Shown here: piece by piece, positions 8,428 through 16,701 of the stretch
Layout: every line of letters starts with the position of its first letter
Numbering within the stretch: the stretch's first letter is position 1
Assembly (NCBI GenBank): GCA_012960245.1
Contig: DUBO01000045.1
Location: 476-64,475 of the forward strand
From: Candidatus Binatota bacterium
Lineage (GTDB): Bacteria > Desulfobacterota > Binatia > UBA1149
DNA: 64,000 bases
Direction: 5' to 3'
Translations under genes and position numbers: made by a program
The notes under the pieces: model-generated
Databases searched by the model: none
What the model saw: only the letters and a program-made list of their open reading frames with translations
What the model was told of the DNA's origin: nothing

Positions 8428-9462
8428 ATGAAACAACGCAGGCTCGGAAGATCAGGACTCACCGTGTCCGAAATATGCATGGGCACGATGACCTTCGGCA
8501 GCATGGCCGACGAGAAGGTCAGCCGTGCCATACTCGACCGCGCGCTCGACGCCGGCGTGGACTTCTATGACACCGCCGAGATCTACCCCGTGCCGCCCGA
8601 CGCGAAATGGGTGGGCCGCAGCGAAGAGATACTCGGGAGTTGGATGAAAGGCAGGTCGCGCGACTCGCTCATCATCGCGAGCAAGATCGCCGGGCCCTCG
8701 GGTGGATGGTTTGTCACACCCTGCCGCGATGGCAAGACCTCGCTCGACCGGCACGCCATCGAACACGCGGTAGAAGACAGCCTGCGACGGCTCGGCACCG
8801 ACTACATAGACCTCTACCAGACCCACTGGCCCGACCACGAACTGCCGTTTGACGAAGTGCTCGAAGGGCTCGACCGCGTGGTCGAAGCAGGCAAGGTGCG
8901 CTACGTGGGCTGCAGCAACGAAAATGCCTGGGGCCTGATGAAGAGCCTGGCCGCCTCCGAAATGTCGGGCGGGCCGCGCATGCAAACCATCCAGAACAAC
9001 TTCAGCCTGGTCAACCGCCGTTTCGAAGACGAGCTGGCACTGGTGTGCCGTCGCGAGGGCGTGAGCCTGCTGCCCTACAGCCCCAACGGCGGCGGCGTGC
9101 TCAGCGGCAAGTACGACGGCGGAAAGGAAGGCGGCAGCAACTGGCCCAAGGGCGCGCGCTTCAGTCTCTACCGCAAGGACGCCAAGCGCGGGGCAGCGAT
9201 GACCGAACGTTTCGTAAATGAAAAAACAATCGAGACATCCCGCCGCCTGGCGGCCGTGGCCGAGGAGGCCGGCATGGCGCCGCTCACGCTGGCAACCGCC
9301 TGGACACTGGCGAAGGACTTCACCGGCTCGACAATAATCGGTGCCACCACGGTCGAGCAGCTCGACGACACCCTCGCCGCCGCCGACGTTACCCTGTCGT
9401 TCGACGTTCTCGCGGAGTGCAACCGCATCACGAGCGAACTACGCTACCCCATGGAAGGCTGA
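8428..9462 (+). CDS. Aldo/keto reductase (Tas-like)
   Basis: 344 residues, (beta/alpha)8 NADPH-dependent oxidoreductase. The AKR tetrad is visible: Asp and Tyr in DFYDTAEIYP, Lys in IIASKIAG, and His in LYQTHWPDHE. GRSGLTVSEICMGTMTFG at the N-terminus and the cofactor loop TTVEQLDDTLAA also fit. The insert around the active site (PVPPDAKWVGRSEEILG) is typical of the Tas/YajO subgroup. The start is ATG 8428. Three bp separate it from the downstream epoxide hydrolase, so the pair is likely an operon with the glyoxalase-like gene. The substrate is unknown. Confidence 0.9.
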   Translation: MKQRRLGRSGLTVSEICMGTMTFGSMADEKVSRAILDRALDAGVDFYDTAEIYPVPPDAKWVGRSEEILGSWMKGRSRDSLIIASKIAGPSGGWFVTPCRDGKTSLDRHAIEHAVEDSLRRLGTDYIDLYQTHWPDHELPFDEVLEGLDRVVEAGKVRYVGCSNENAWGLMKSLAASEMSGGPRMQTIQNNFSLVNRRFEDELALVCRREGVSLLPYSPNGGGVLSGKYDGGKEGGSNWPKGARFSLYRKDAKRGAAMTERFVNEKTIETSRRLAAVAEEAGMAPLTLATAWTLAKDFTGSTIIGATTVEQLDDTLAAADVTLSFDVLAECNRITSELRYPMEG

Positions 9463-9465
9463 CCC

Positions 9466-10611
9466 ATGGACGTTGAACGATTCAAGGCCAACGTAGACCA
9501 GGCGGTTCTCGACGATCTCCGCGAGCGTCTCGAGCGCACGCGCTTCCCTGGCCAGCTCGACGACGCGCAGTGGAGTTACGGTACTGAGCTGGGCTACCTG
9601 CGCGAGCTGGTTGACTACTGGATCAACGACTTCGACTGGCGCGCGGTCGAAGCCCGCCTGAACTCCTTCGACCACTACACCGCGCTGGTTGACGGGCGCC
9701 GGCAGCACTTCATCCACCAACGCTCGCCACACGACGACGCGATGCCGCTGGTACTCACCCACGGCTGGCCCGGCTCGGTGCTGGAGTTCATGGACGTCAT
9801 CGGCCCACTCACCGACCCCACCGCGCACGGCGGGAAGGCCGCCGACGCGTTCCACGTGGTTTGCCCGGCTATACCCGGCTACGGCTTTTCGGAAGCGCCG
9901 TCGCAAGCCGGTTTCGATATCCGGCGGGTAGGCGCATGCAACGCCGAACTCATGGAAGGCCTGGGCTACTCGCGCTACGGAGCCCAGGGCGGCGACTGGG
10001 GTGCAATAGCCACCTCGTGGCTGGGCCTGGACGACAGCGAGCACTGCGCCGGCGTGCACCTGAACATGGTAGTGGCCGCTCCGCCCGAGGGCGACGACAT
10101 GCAGGGCTTGAGCGAACGCGAAACCGAGGGCCTCGCGGCCATGGCAGAGTTCATGGAAGAAGGTGCAGGCTACCAGGCCATACAGGGCACGCGTCCGCAG
10201 ACACTCGGCTACGGACTCAACGACTCGCCCGCCGGACTGGCGGCGTGGATAGTCGAAAAGTTTCACGCGTGGAGCGACTGCGACGGCCGCGTGGAAAACC
10301 GATTCTCCAAGGACCAGCTGCTGGCCAACATAACCCTCTACTGGGTGACCGGCAGCATCACGTCTTCCACGCGACTGTACTGCGAGACCCGCAGGGCCGG
10401 TCGCTTTGGTGCACTACCCGAGAAGATCAAGGTGCCGACCGGCTGCGCGATCTTTCCACGGGAACTGTTCCGCCCACCGAGGCGCTGGGCCGAAGCCGCG
10501 TACAACGTGGTGCACTGGAGCGAGATGGACAGCGGCGGGCACTTTGCGGCCATGGAAGAACCCGCGGCGCTGGTCGAAGACATGCGAACCTTCTTCAGGC
10601 AGTTACGCTGA
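9466..10611 (+). CDS. Epoxide hydrolase, N-terminal EHN type
   Basis: 381 residues. The N-terminal EHN region (DDLRERLERTRFPGQLDD, WSYGTELGYLRELVDYW) is followed by an alpha/beta-hydrolase fold. The oxyanion motif is THGWPGSVLEF, the nucleophile Asp is in GAQGGDWGA, and the catalytic His is in SGGHFAAMEEP. Lid tyrosines are plausible in TLYWVTGSI. The family opens epoxides to diols and is common in xenobiotic and terpene catabolism. ATG 9466 is preceded by AAGG. It lies 3 bp after the aldo-keto reductase and 1 bp before the next gene. Confidence 0.92.
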   Translation: MDVERFKANVDQAVLDDLRERLERTRFPGQLDDAQWSYGTELGYLRELVDYWINDFDWRAVEARLNSFDHYTALVDGRRQHFIHQRSPHDDAMPLVLTHGWPGSVLEFMDVIGPLTDPTAHGGKAADAFHVVCPAIPGYGFSEAPSQAGFDIRRVGACNAELMEGLGYSRYGAQGGDWGAIATSWLGLDDSEHCAGVHLNMVVAAPPEGDDMQGLSERETEGLAAMAEFMEEGAGYQAIQGTRPQTLGYGLNDSPAGLAAWIVEKFHAWSDCDGRVENRFSKDQLLANITLYWVTGSITSSTRLYCETRRAGRFGALPEKIKVPTGCAIFPRELFRPPRRWAEAAYNVVHWSEMDSGGHFAAMEEPAALVEDMRTFFRQLR

Positions 10612-10612
10612 C

Positions 10613-11476
10613 GTGCTCAACCTCGATCACACAGTAATTGTTGTTGACGACATAGAGCAGGCCACCGACAACTACCGTACGCTGGGTTTCAATGTCCTGG
10701 CAGGCGGCAGCCACGCCGGCGGCCGCACTGCCAACGCGGTTATTTCGTTTTACGACGGCAGCTATATTGAGCTGCTGTCGTTCTCGAGCGCGGCATGGCG
10801 TTACGGGCTACGCGCCCTTGCCAGGGTTGGGCTGCTCGAGCGCGCGTTTGCCAGCCGGCCACGCATCGAGCGGCGCTTTCTTGCGCACGGCGCGCGGGCC
10901 GAGGGCCTGGCTGACCTCGCCCTGCTCTGCGACAACAGCAAGCGCACCATAGGCGAGCTCCAAAGCGCGGGGGCGTTCTACGAGGGCCCGGTACCCGGCG
11001 GCCGGCGACTGCCCGACGGCCGAGACCTGGCCTGGGAATTTGCCGTGCCTCGCTCGGAAGACCTGCCCTTCCTGATGAGCGACGTGAGCGCCCGGGAGCT
11101 GCGCGCGCCCTCGGGCGACGCCTGCCGTCACGCCAACGGCGCGGGGGGCATCGCCCGGGTGGTCATAGCGGTGACCGACCTCGACCGTAGCCGATTGCGT
11201 TTTGCGGCCATGAAAAGCAGCGGACTGGAGCCGCTCGCGGCCGGGCCAACCCCTGGTTACATAGCCGAAGACGGGCTGAGGACTGCCGGGTTCCGCCTGG
11301 GCTCCACCGAGCTGCTGCTGGTCGAAAGCGAGGACAGCAAGAATGAGCTCGGCCGCCATCTCGACGAACACGGCGAGGGGCCTTACGAGATAGAGTTGCG
11401 CACGGTTTCGGGTGCCTACCGCGGCACGCTCAACCGCAGGCTGGCCCATGGCGCACGCATACGCATGATAGCCTGA
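10613..11476 (+). CDS. Glyoxalase-like (VOC superfamily) protein
   Basis: 287 residues starting at GTG 10613, one base after the epoxide hydrolase TGA. The N-terminus NLDHTVIVVDDIEQATDNYR with LGFNVLAGGSHAGGRTANAV and YDGSYIELLSF resembles Glyoxalase_3-like (PF13468) metal-dependent domains. A second, weaker half begins near GGIARVVIAVTDLDRSR. The reaction is not known. Tight packing with the aldo-keto reductase and epoxide hydrolase suggests one catabolic operon. A longer frame upstream of 10613 overlaps the hydrolase in another frame and is not used. Confidence 0.75.
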   Translation: MLNLDHTVIVVDDIEQATDNYRTLGFNVLAGGSHAGGRTANAVISFYDGSYIELLSFSSAAWRYGLRALARVGLLERAFASRPRIERRFLAHGARAEGLADLALLCDNSKRTIGELQSAGAFYEGPVPGGRRLPDGRDLAWEFAVPRSEDLPFLMSDVSARELRAPSGDACRHANGAGGIARVVIAVTDLDRSRLRFAAMKSSGLEPLAAGPTPGYIAEDGLRTAGFRLGSTELLLVESEDSKNELGRHLDEHGEGPYEIELRTVSGAYRGTLNRRLAHGARIRMIA

Positions 11477-11507
11477 AATAAACTCGTCACCTGGAGTAAG
11501 CCGACCG

Positions 11508-12734
11508 CTACAGCCGCGTGCTTATACGCTCGACCGCCTCGACCACCTTGTCGCTGATGCCGAAGGCCGACAGCCTGAAGTAGCCTTCGCCGCAGGCACC
11601 GAAACCCGAACCCGGTGTACCCACTACGTTGGCCTTGTCGAGTAGCAGGTCGAAGAAGTCCCAGCTCGACACATCCCCGGGCGTGCGCGCCCAGACGTAG
11701 GGCGCGTTGACCCCGCCAAACGTGGTGACGCCCACATTATCGAGGCCCTCGCGAATGACGCGGGCGTTGTCCATGTAGTAGTCCACTCGCTGCCTCGTCT
11801 CGGCACGCCCGGCTACGGACAACGCCGCCTCGGCTCCCCGTTGCACGACGTAGGAAACACCGTTGAACTTGGTCGAGTGCCTGCGGTTCCACAGCTCGGC
11901 CACCGACACGCGGCTGCCACCGGCGTCGCCCTTCAACTCGTTCGGGATGACCACGTAGGCGCAACGCGTACCGGTGAAGCCAGCGCTCTTCGAAAAGCTT
12001 CGAAACTCCATGGCCACTTCGCGTGCGCCATCGATCTCGAAGATCGAGTGCGGCAAGGAGTCGTCGGTAATAAATGCTTCGTAGGCCGCATCGTAGAGAA
12101 GCACTGCGCCGTGCTTGCCGGCCCAGGCGACCCACTGTTCAAGCAGCTCGTGCGATGCCACGCTGCCGGTAGGATTGTTGGGAAAGCAGAGGTACACCAG
12201 GTCCACCGGCTTGTCCGGGGGCGAGGGCACGAAGCCGTTTTCGGCAGTACACGGCAGGTACTCTATGCCGGCGTAGCGCCCCTGCGCGTCGGCCTCGCCG
12301 CTGCGTCCCGCCATGACATTGGTGTCCACGTACACCGGGTACACGGGATCGGGCACCGCCAGGGTGGCGTCGCTGGAGAATATTTCCTGGATGTTTCCGC
12401 TGTCGCACTTGGAGCCGTCAGAAACAAAAATCTCCTCGGCGGATATCGTGACGCCGCGGGGCGCGAACTCCTCGCGAACGATGGCCTCGCGAAGAAAATC
12501 GTAGCCCTTCTCGGGACCGTAGCCGCGAAACCCCTCTGCGCTCCCCATTTCATCTATCGCCGCGTGCATGGCCTCGCGCACGGCCTCGGGCAGCGGCAGC
12601 ACCACGTCGCCTATGCCCAGGCGGATCAGGTCAGCGCCCGGGTTGGACTCCTGGTACGCGGAAACACGGCGACCTATTTCCGGAAACAGGTAGCCGGCCG
12701 CCAACTTCAAGTAGTGTTCGTTAAGACCTGCCAT
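11508..12734 (-). CDS. dapL: LL-diaminopimelate aminotransferase
   Basis: 408 residues, PLP class I/II aminotransferase converting tetrahydrodipicolinate to LL-DAP in one step, for lysine and peptidoglycan synthesis. Family-specific features are N-terminal [60 protein letters not shown] and [12 protein letters not shown]. The PLP lysine is in [13 protein letters not shown], and the C-terminal arginine is in GYFRLSAFG. The length is typical. ATG 12734 is supported by homology. DapL is found in plants, Chlamydiae, Spirochaetes, cyanobacteria and many deltaproteobacteria-like lineages. Confidence 0.95.
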   Translation of the reverse strand: MAGLNEHYLKLAAGYLFPEIGRRVSAYQESNPGADLIRLGIGDVVLPLPEAVREAMHAAIDEMGSAEGFRGYGPEKGYDFLREAIVREEFAPRGVTISAEEIFVSDGSKCDSGNIQEIFSSDATLAVPDPVYPVYVDTNVMAGRSGEADAQGRYAGIEYLPCTAENGFVPSPPDKPVDLVYLCFPNNPTGSVASHELLEQWVAWAGKHGAVLLYDAAYEAFITDDSLPHSIFEIDGAREVAMEFRSFSKSAGFTGTRCAYVVIPNELKGDAGGSRVSVAELWNRRHSTKFNGVSYVVQRGAEAALSVAGRAETRQRVDYYMDNARVIREGLDNVGVTTFGGVNAPYVWARTPGDVSSWDFFDLLLDKANVVGTPGSGFGACGEGYFRLSAFGISDKVVEAVERISTRL

Positions 12735-12773
12735 TGGCCAAGGCTACGGCCTTCGCGCGTTGCGCTCAAGCGC

Positions 12774-13226
12774 TCACCCCGGGACCTGCCCCTGGATCGA
12801 GTAGAGGTAGAGAGTGAACAGCACCAGCAGGAAATAGCCCGCCAGCACCGCGGCGCCCTCGTAGTCCTTTGCCAGCCGCTGACCGAAGAACAACGCCAGC
12901 AGCGACACTGCCGACAACAACGCGCCCCAGATCGCCAACGCGGCCGAGCCACCCGTGAGCAACATCACTGCGCCGGCTCCCGACGCGAGGCCCGCGGCCA
13001 GCTCGAGCAGGGTGACGGTTGTGAGCATTGCGGGTACGACTCCCGACAAGGGCGACGAAGCAAAGTGGCCGGTGAGCCACTCGAGGTTGCCGCTGCGATC
13101 GCTCAACTTGTCAATCGCCGACTGCAGGAACAGTACCGACAGGAACACCGAGGCCAGTGACTTGGCCACCAGCAATACCGAAAGGCAGCCGCCCGTGGCT
13201 CCCCCCTCACAGAATACGTCCATCAT
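12774..13226 (-). CDS. DoxX-like small membrane protein
   Basis: 150 residues with four hydrophobic segments (about 17-38, 60-82, 86-110, 122-145). The pattern FLSVLFLQSAIDKLSDRSG, then a GYFLLVLF helix near the end, resembles the DoxX-like family. No catalytic residues are known. The start is the first of two adjacent ATGs at 13226, behind GGGAGG. It is upstream of dapL on the same strand (39-bp gap), so they may be co-transcribed without an evident functional link. Confidence 0.6.
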   Translation of the reverse strand: MMDVFCEGGATGGCLSVLLVAKSLASVFLSVLFLQSAIDKLSDRSGNLEWLTGHFASSPLSGVVPAMLTTVTLLELAAGLASGAGAVMLLTGGSAALAIWGALLSAVSLLALFFGQRLAKDYEGAAVLAGYFLLVLFTLYLYSIQGQVPG

Positions 13227-13267
13227 CGCGTTCCTCCCTTTTCAGTGCGTTTCATCTTCTGCAGACA

Positions 13268-13786
13268 TCATCCGGGCGTAAAGCCCAGGCCGTTGGACGA
13301 CGACCCCTCGCCCGCAGTGAAAGGTTCGGGCATCCTCATCCGCCAGGCCAGTGCCAGCGGAAACACGGTGTAGGGCAGGTTGATCACGAACACCATCAGG
13401 AGGTCGGCACGCCCCGATTCACCGATAACTTCAACAGCGAAGTAAACCAGCGTGGAGTATACGATCGCGGCCGAGTAGAGCAGCGCCGGGATGCGTATCC
13501 AGTTGAGCCCTTTTACCAATGCGTAGACGAGCAGCGGGTAGAAGGCGCCAAAGACGAAAGCGTCGATCGCGCACATGACGCGCAACCACAACGGGGTGTC
13601 GAGAAAGATCGGGTCCCAGGAAGAAGCATAAAAATACCAGGCCCGTCCCAACGGGTCCGTGGCCGCGGCAAGATCAACGCCCAGGACAATGTACATTTCC
13701 ATAACCAGGGATGTAAACGCGCACAGCGCGAACCACGCCACCAGCAGGACGTCGAAAGGCCTGTGTCTCATCGACAAAATTGCCAT
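13268..13786 (-). CDS. EXPERA-domain (emopamil-binding/TMEM97-like) membrane protein
   Basis: About 172 residues with four or five transmembrane helices. Features resembling the EXPERA superfamily are the first-helix acidic TSLVMEMYIVLG, then YFYASSWDPIFLDTPLWLRV, CAIDAFVFGAFYPLLVYAL and STLVYFAVEVIGE. The eukaryotic relatives (EBP, TMEM97) bind sterols. Bacterial members are uncharacterised. The start is ambiguous: ATG 13786 has GGGGAG immediately before it, and an in-frame TTG and ATG lie 9 and 15 nt further in. A longer open frame reaching 14068 overlaps the divergent DUF1329 gene and is rejected. Confidence 0.6.
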   Translation of the reverse strand: MAILSMRHRPFDVLLVAWFALCAFTSLVMEMYIVLGVDLAAATDPLGRAWYFYASSWDPIFLDTPLWLRVMCAIDAFVFGAFYPLLVYALVKGLNWIRIPALLYSAAIVYSTLVYFAVEVIGESGRADLLMVFVINLPYTVFPLALAWRMRMPEPFTAGEGSSSNGLGFTPG

Positions 13787-13934
13787 CTCCCCTGCGATAG
13801 CACCCAGCCGGCAGCCCCACAAGGGGGGGTGGTCTGACTTTTTGCAATGGCTGGGTATTCGGGCAGTCTGTACCCGATAAACTAAGGCGGCCCGCTGCCA
13901 TCGACGCGACGGGCATACGCAACTGGAGAAACCT

Positions 13935-15227
13935 GTGAATAGACTCGCGAAAACTACCTGCCTGCTTGCCCTGGCGACCCTGTTGGCCCCCGGATTCCTG
14001 GCTCCGCCTCCTTCGGCTGCGGAACAGAAAATCCCCGAGCCCGGCTTGCTCATCGACACTACTAACATCCACGATTACTCGGACATGCTGAGCCCGGCCA
14101 TGCTGTGGACAGTAGACCGCGGCGTGAAGATTCGCGTGGGTGAATACTCACTCGTGACCATGCCCCCGCCGTTTATGGAGGCCACCGAAAAATACTCGTC
14201 CCAGGTGGAGCTGTCCGAGGACCGCAAGGAAATCCGCAACCACGTGGCAGGGCTGCCGTTTCCGCAGATCGACACCAACGATCCCACGGTCGCGACCAAG
14301 TTGATGTTCAACTTCAACGCCACCATACGCGTGGACGACCTCGACCTGCGTAACTTTGACTGCGACACCGGCGCTGTCGGCAAAGACGGCCACCCGCTGA
14401 CAGTTGAACGTCACTTTCTCATCGATCACATCCGTCGCATGTCCTGGTACGAACGCACCGAGGTTGAACCCATGCCCGTCATTCCGGATAACCCCGACAA
14501 GGTGCGTTACAAGGAAGCGATGTACCCACTGCTCGAGCCCTTCGATCTCAAGGGTGTCGGCTTCCTGCTCTTCCGTTACAAGGAACCTTCGCGACAGGAC
14601 GACACCTGGCTCTACCTGCCGCAATTGCGCCGCGTGCGCCGGCTGTCTTCGGCCCAGCGTTCTGACGCTCTGTTTGGACAGGACACCGACATGGACAGCT
14701 ACGCAGGCTACGCCGGTAAGGTGGGCTGGATGGACTGGAAGTTTCTCGGCGAGAAAAAGATCCTCGGCAGTTTCCACTCAGAGCACCTGCCCGTTAAGTG
14801 GGGCGAGGGATCGGGTGATTTCGTGCACGCCGACCTCTGGGAGCCCAGGGACGTATGGGTGGTCGAGGGAGTGTCGCTTCTTCCGCAGTATGCCTACGGC
14901 AAGCGGGTAATTTTTCTCGACAAGGAGAGCTACCGCATTCCTTACACCGACATCTATGACACCGCCGGCGAGCTGTGGAAGATGTGGATCAACCAGTTCA
15001 AGTACGCCAAGTGCCCCATACCTGACGCCCCCTACTGCCAGGAATACGAAGCGTCGTACAACCCGTCTATAACCATGGTCGACGTGCAGCTCGAGCACGC
15101 CACGTTCTGCGCGCTGCCCAGCCACCGTTTCCCGGGCGAGCAGGGCTGGTACTTCAACCTGGGCGACGAGGAAGGCACCACCGCAGATTACTTCTCGCTG
15201 GCCAACGTAATCTCGGCCGGCCGCTAA
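13935..15227 (+). CDS. Exported DUF1329 protein (LolA/LolB-fold family)
   Basis: 430 residues starting at GTG 13935 behind GGAGAAACC. Residues 1-32 form a signal sequence (MNRLAKTTCLLALATLLAPG...SAAEQ). The body has DUF1329 features: GVKIRVGEYSLVTMPPPF, LLFRYKEPSRQDDTWLYLP followed by LRRVRRLSSAQRSDALFGQD, and WMDWKFLGEKKILG. DUF1329 proteins are periplasmic or outer-membrane-associated, often encoded near RND exporters or hydrophobic-compound catabolic genes. Lipid binding is inferred from fold. The gene is a single unit, divergent from the EXPERA-like gene and convergent with the aldehyde dehydrogenase. Confidence 0.85.
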   Translation: MNRLAKTTCLLALATLLAPGFLAPPPSAAEQKIPEPGLLIDTTNIHDYSDMLSPAMLWTVDRGVKIRVGEYSLVTMPPPFMEATEKYSSQVELSEDRKEIRNHVAGLPFPQIDTNDPTVATKLMFNFNATIRVDDLDLRNFDCDTGAVGKDGHPLTVERHFLIDHIRRMSWYERTEVEPMPVIPDNPDKVRYKEAMYPLLEPFDLKGVGFLLFRYKEPSRQDDTWLYLPQLRRVRRLSSAQRSDALFGQDTDMDSYAGYAGKVGWMDWKFLGEKKILGSFHSEHLPVKWGEGSGDFVHADLWEPRDVWVVEGVSLLPQYAYGKRVIFLDKESYRIPYTDIYDTAGELWKMWINQFKYAKCPIPDAPYCQEYEASYNPSITMVDVQLEHATFCALPSHRFPGEQGWYFNLGDEEGTTADYFSLANVISAGR

Positions 15228-15235
15228 GCCGCTTC

Positions 15236-15261
15236 GCGCCTGCTCTTTTCAGGGCAGGCGC
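15236..15261. terminator. Inverted repeat between convergent genes
   Basis: GCGCCTGC (15236-15243) and GCAGGCGC (15254-15261) form an 8-bp perfect stem around TCTTTTCAGG. It sits between the DUF1329 stop and the end of the aldehyde dehydrogenase gene, overlapping the latter's last codons. The position suits a bidirectional terminator, but neither side has a clear T-tract. Confidence 0.4.
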
Positions 15262-16631
15262 AGGTGGAATCCGCGCGTGCGGGTGAGGCGGTCGAAGCCG
15301 AGCTCGGACAAGGTCAGCCCCACCCCGCTATCCTTCCACCCCGACCACGGCAGCGCCGGGTCGAGAAAATCGCAGCGGTTGAGGAACACCGTTCCTACCT
15401 CCAGGCGCCTGCCGATGGCGCGCGAGCGATCGAGGTCACGGCTCCAGACCGAGGCTGTCAGACCGTAGCGGCTGTCGTTGACGGCAGCGATCGCGCTCTC
15501 ATCGTCGGCTACCCTGGCAACGGCGAGCAGCGGGCCAAAGCTCTCCTCCTTCATCACCTGTGCGTCGGCGGGTACATCGGCGAGCACGGTCGCCTCGAAG
15601 TACCTGCCTCGGCCGTCCAACTGAGCGGGCTTGCCGCCCGCGAGCAGGCGCGCCCCTCGCTCCACGGCGTCGGCCACGTGTTGCTCGAGCAGCGCTATCG
15701 ACGATGCCTGCGCCATGGGGCCCATGCTCGTCGCTTCGTCCATCGGGTCGCCGGGTTTCCAGTCGGCGCTGCGCGCGACCAGCAGGTCGAGCAACTCGTC
15801 GTAGACGTCGTCCTGCGCGAATACCCTCTCAACGCCGCAGCAGCTCTGCCCCGCGTTGTAGAATGCACCTTCGGCGAGAGACTCGGCTGTAGAAGATAAC
15901 TCGGCGTCGGCCCTTACCCACGCGGCGTCATTGCCCCCGAGCTCGAGACCCAGGTCCACGAAACGCCCGGCCGCCGCCTTCGACAACTCGCGGCCTCCCC
16001 GGGTCGAACCCGTGAAGGCTATGTAATCAACCCGCGGGTCAGCCACCAGGCGGGCGGTGGCGTCGTGGTCTGCGTGTACCGCTGCCAGGGCGCCCGCCGG
16101 CAGCCCGGCCTCGAGAAAAGCTCTCTCGAAGTGGCCGCCGCACAAGGGAGTACGCGAGGAGTGACGCAGTAACACAGCGTTGCCGGCCAGTAGCGCCGGC
16201 ACCAGCGCGTTGACAGCCGTCAACAGCGGGTAGTTCCACGCGGGCACGTTGAGTACCACGCCCAGCGGCAGGCGCTCAACGAAAAGCTCAAAGCCGTCGG
16301 GCCCCTCCAGCGGCTTGTCGGCGAGACAGCGCTCGGCCACCGACTGCATGTAACGCGCGCGCGCACAGCTGGTGGCGACCTCGGCCCTGGCCTGGGACAG
16401 CGGCTTGCCCATCTGCAAGCTTATGTCGACGGCCAGGGAATCGCCGTCACGCTCCATTACAGCGATAGCTCGCTCACAGACCGCCACCCTGGTGGCCACC
16501 GGAAGCGCGGCCCATTCACGACCAGCCATTACCGCGCGGGCCAGCGCCGCTTCCAATGACTCGCTGCTGTCGAGTTCAAAACGGCAGGCGATTTCGCCGG
16601 TGGCGGGATTGTCTACTTCGATCGTCGACAC
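15249..16631 (-). CDS. NAD(P)-dependent aldehyde dehydrogenase (succinate-semialdehyde-type)
   Basis: 460 residues of the ALDH superfamily. Visible elements are the cofactor segment VVLNVPAWNYPLLTAVNAL, FTGSTRGGRELSKAAA, the general base Glu in LGLELGGNDAAWV, and the catalytic cysteine region NAGQSCCGVERVF. EESFGPLLAVARV and a C-terminal PWSGWKDSGVG are also present. The length is typical for the SSADH/YneI-like subgroup, and the substrate is unproven. GTG 16631 begins directly with STIEVDNPATGE, the usual N-terminus, although no clear ribosome site precedes it. Confidence 0.9.
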   Translation of the reverse strand: MSTIEVDNPATGEIACRFELDSSESLEAALARAVMAGREWAALPVATRVAVCERAIAVMERDGDSLAVDISLQMGKPLSQARAEVATSCARARYMQSVAERCLADKPLEGPDGFELFVERLPLGVVLNVPAWNYPLLTAVNALVPALLAGNAVLLRHSSRTPLCGGHFERAFLEAGLPAGALAAVHADHDATARLVADPRVDYIAFTGSTRGGRELSKAAAGRFVDLGLELGGNDAAWVRADAELSSTAESLAEGAFYNAGQSCCGVERVFAQDDVYDELLDLLVARSADWKPGDPMDEATSMGPMAQASSIALLEQHVADAVERGARLLAGGKPAQLDGRGRYFEATVLADVPADAQVMKEESFGPLLAVARVADDESAIAAVNDSRYGLTASVWSRDLDRSRAIGRRLEVGTVFLNRCDFLDPALPWSGWKDSGVGLTLSELGFDRLTRTRGFHLRLP

Positions 16632-16701
16632 GGCAGGAACTTTTAGCCGTTGCCGCTTTCTCGATCCAGCTTGAAGTCGAAGACCGCTGACTGGCAGCCT
16701 G

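Noticed and set aside
13812-13842. Terminator in the EXPERA/DUF1329 divergent spacer
   Set aside because: C4 and G7 tracts are followed by TTTTT only after about ten bases and the stem has mismatches. It was left as an unexplained C/G-tract.
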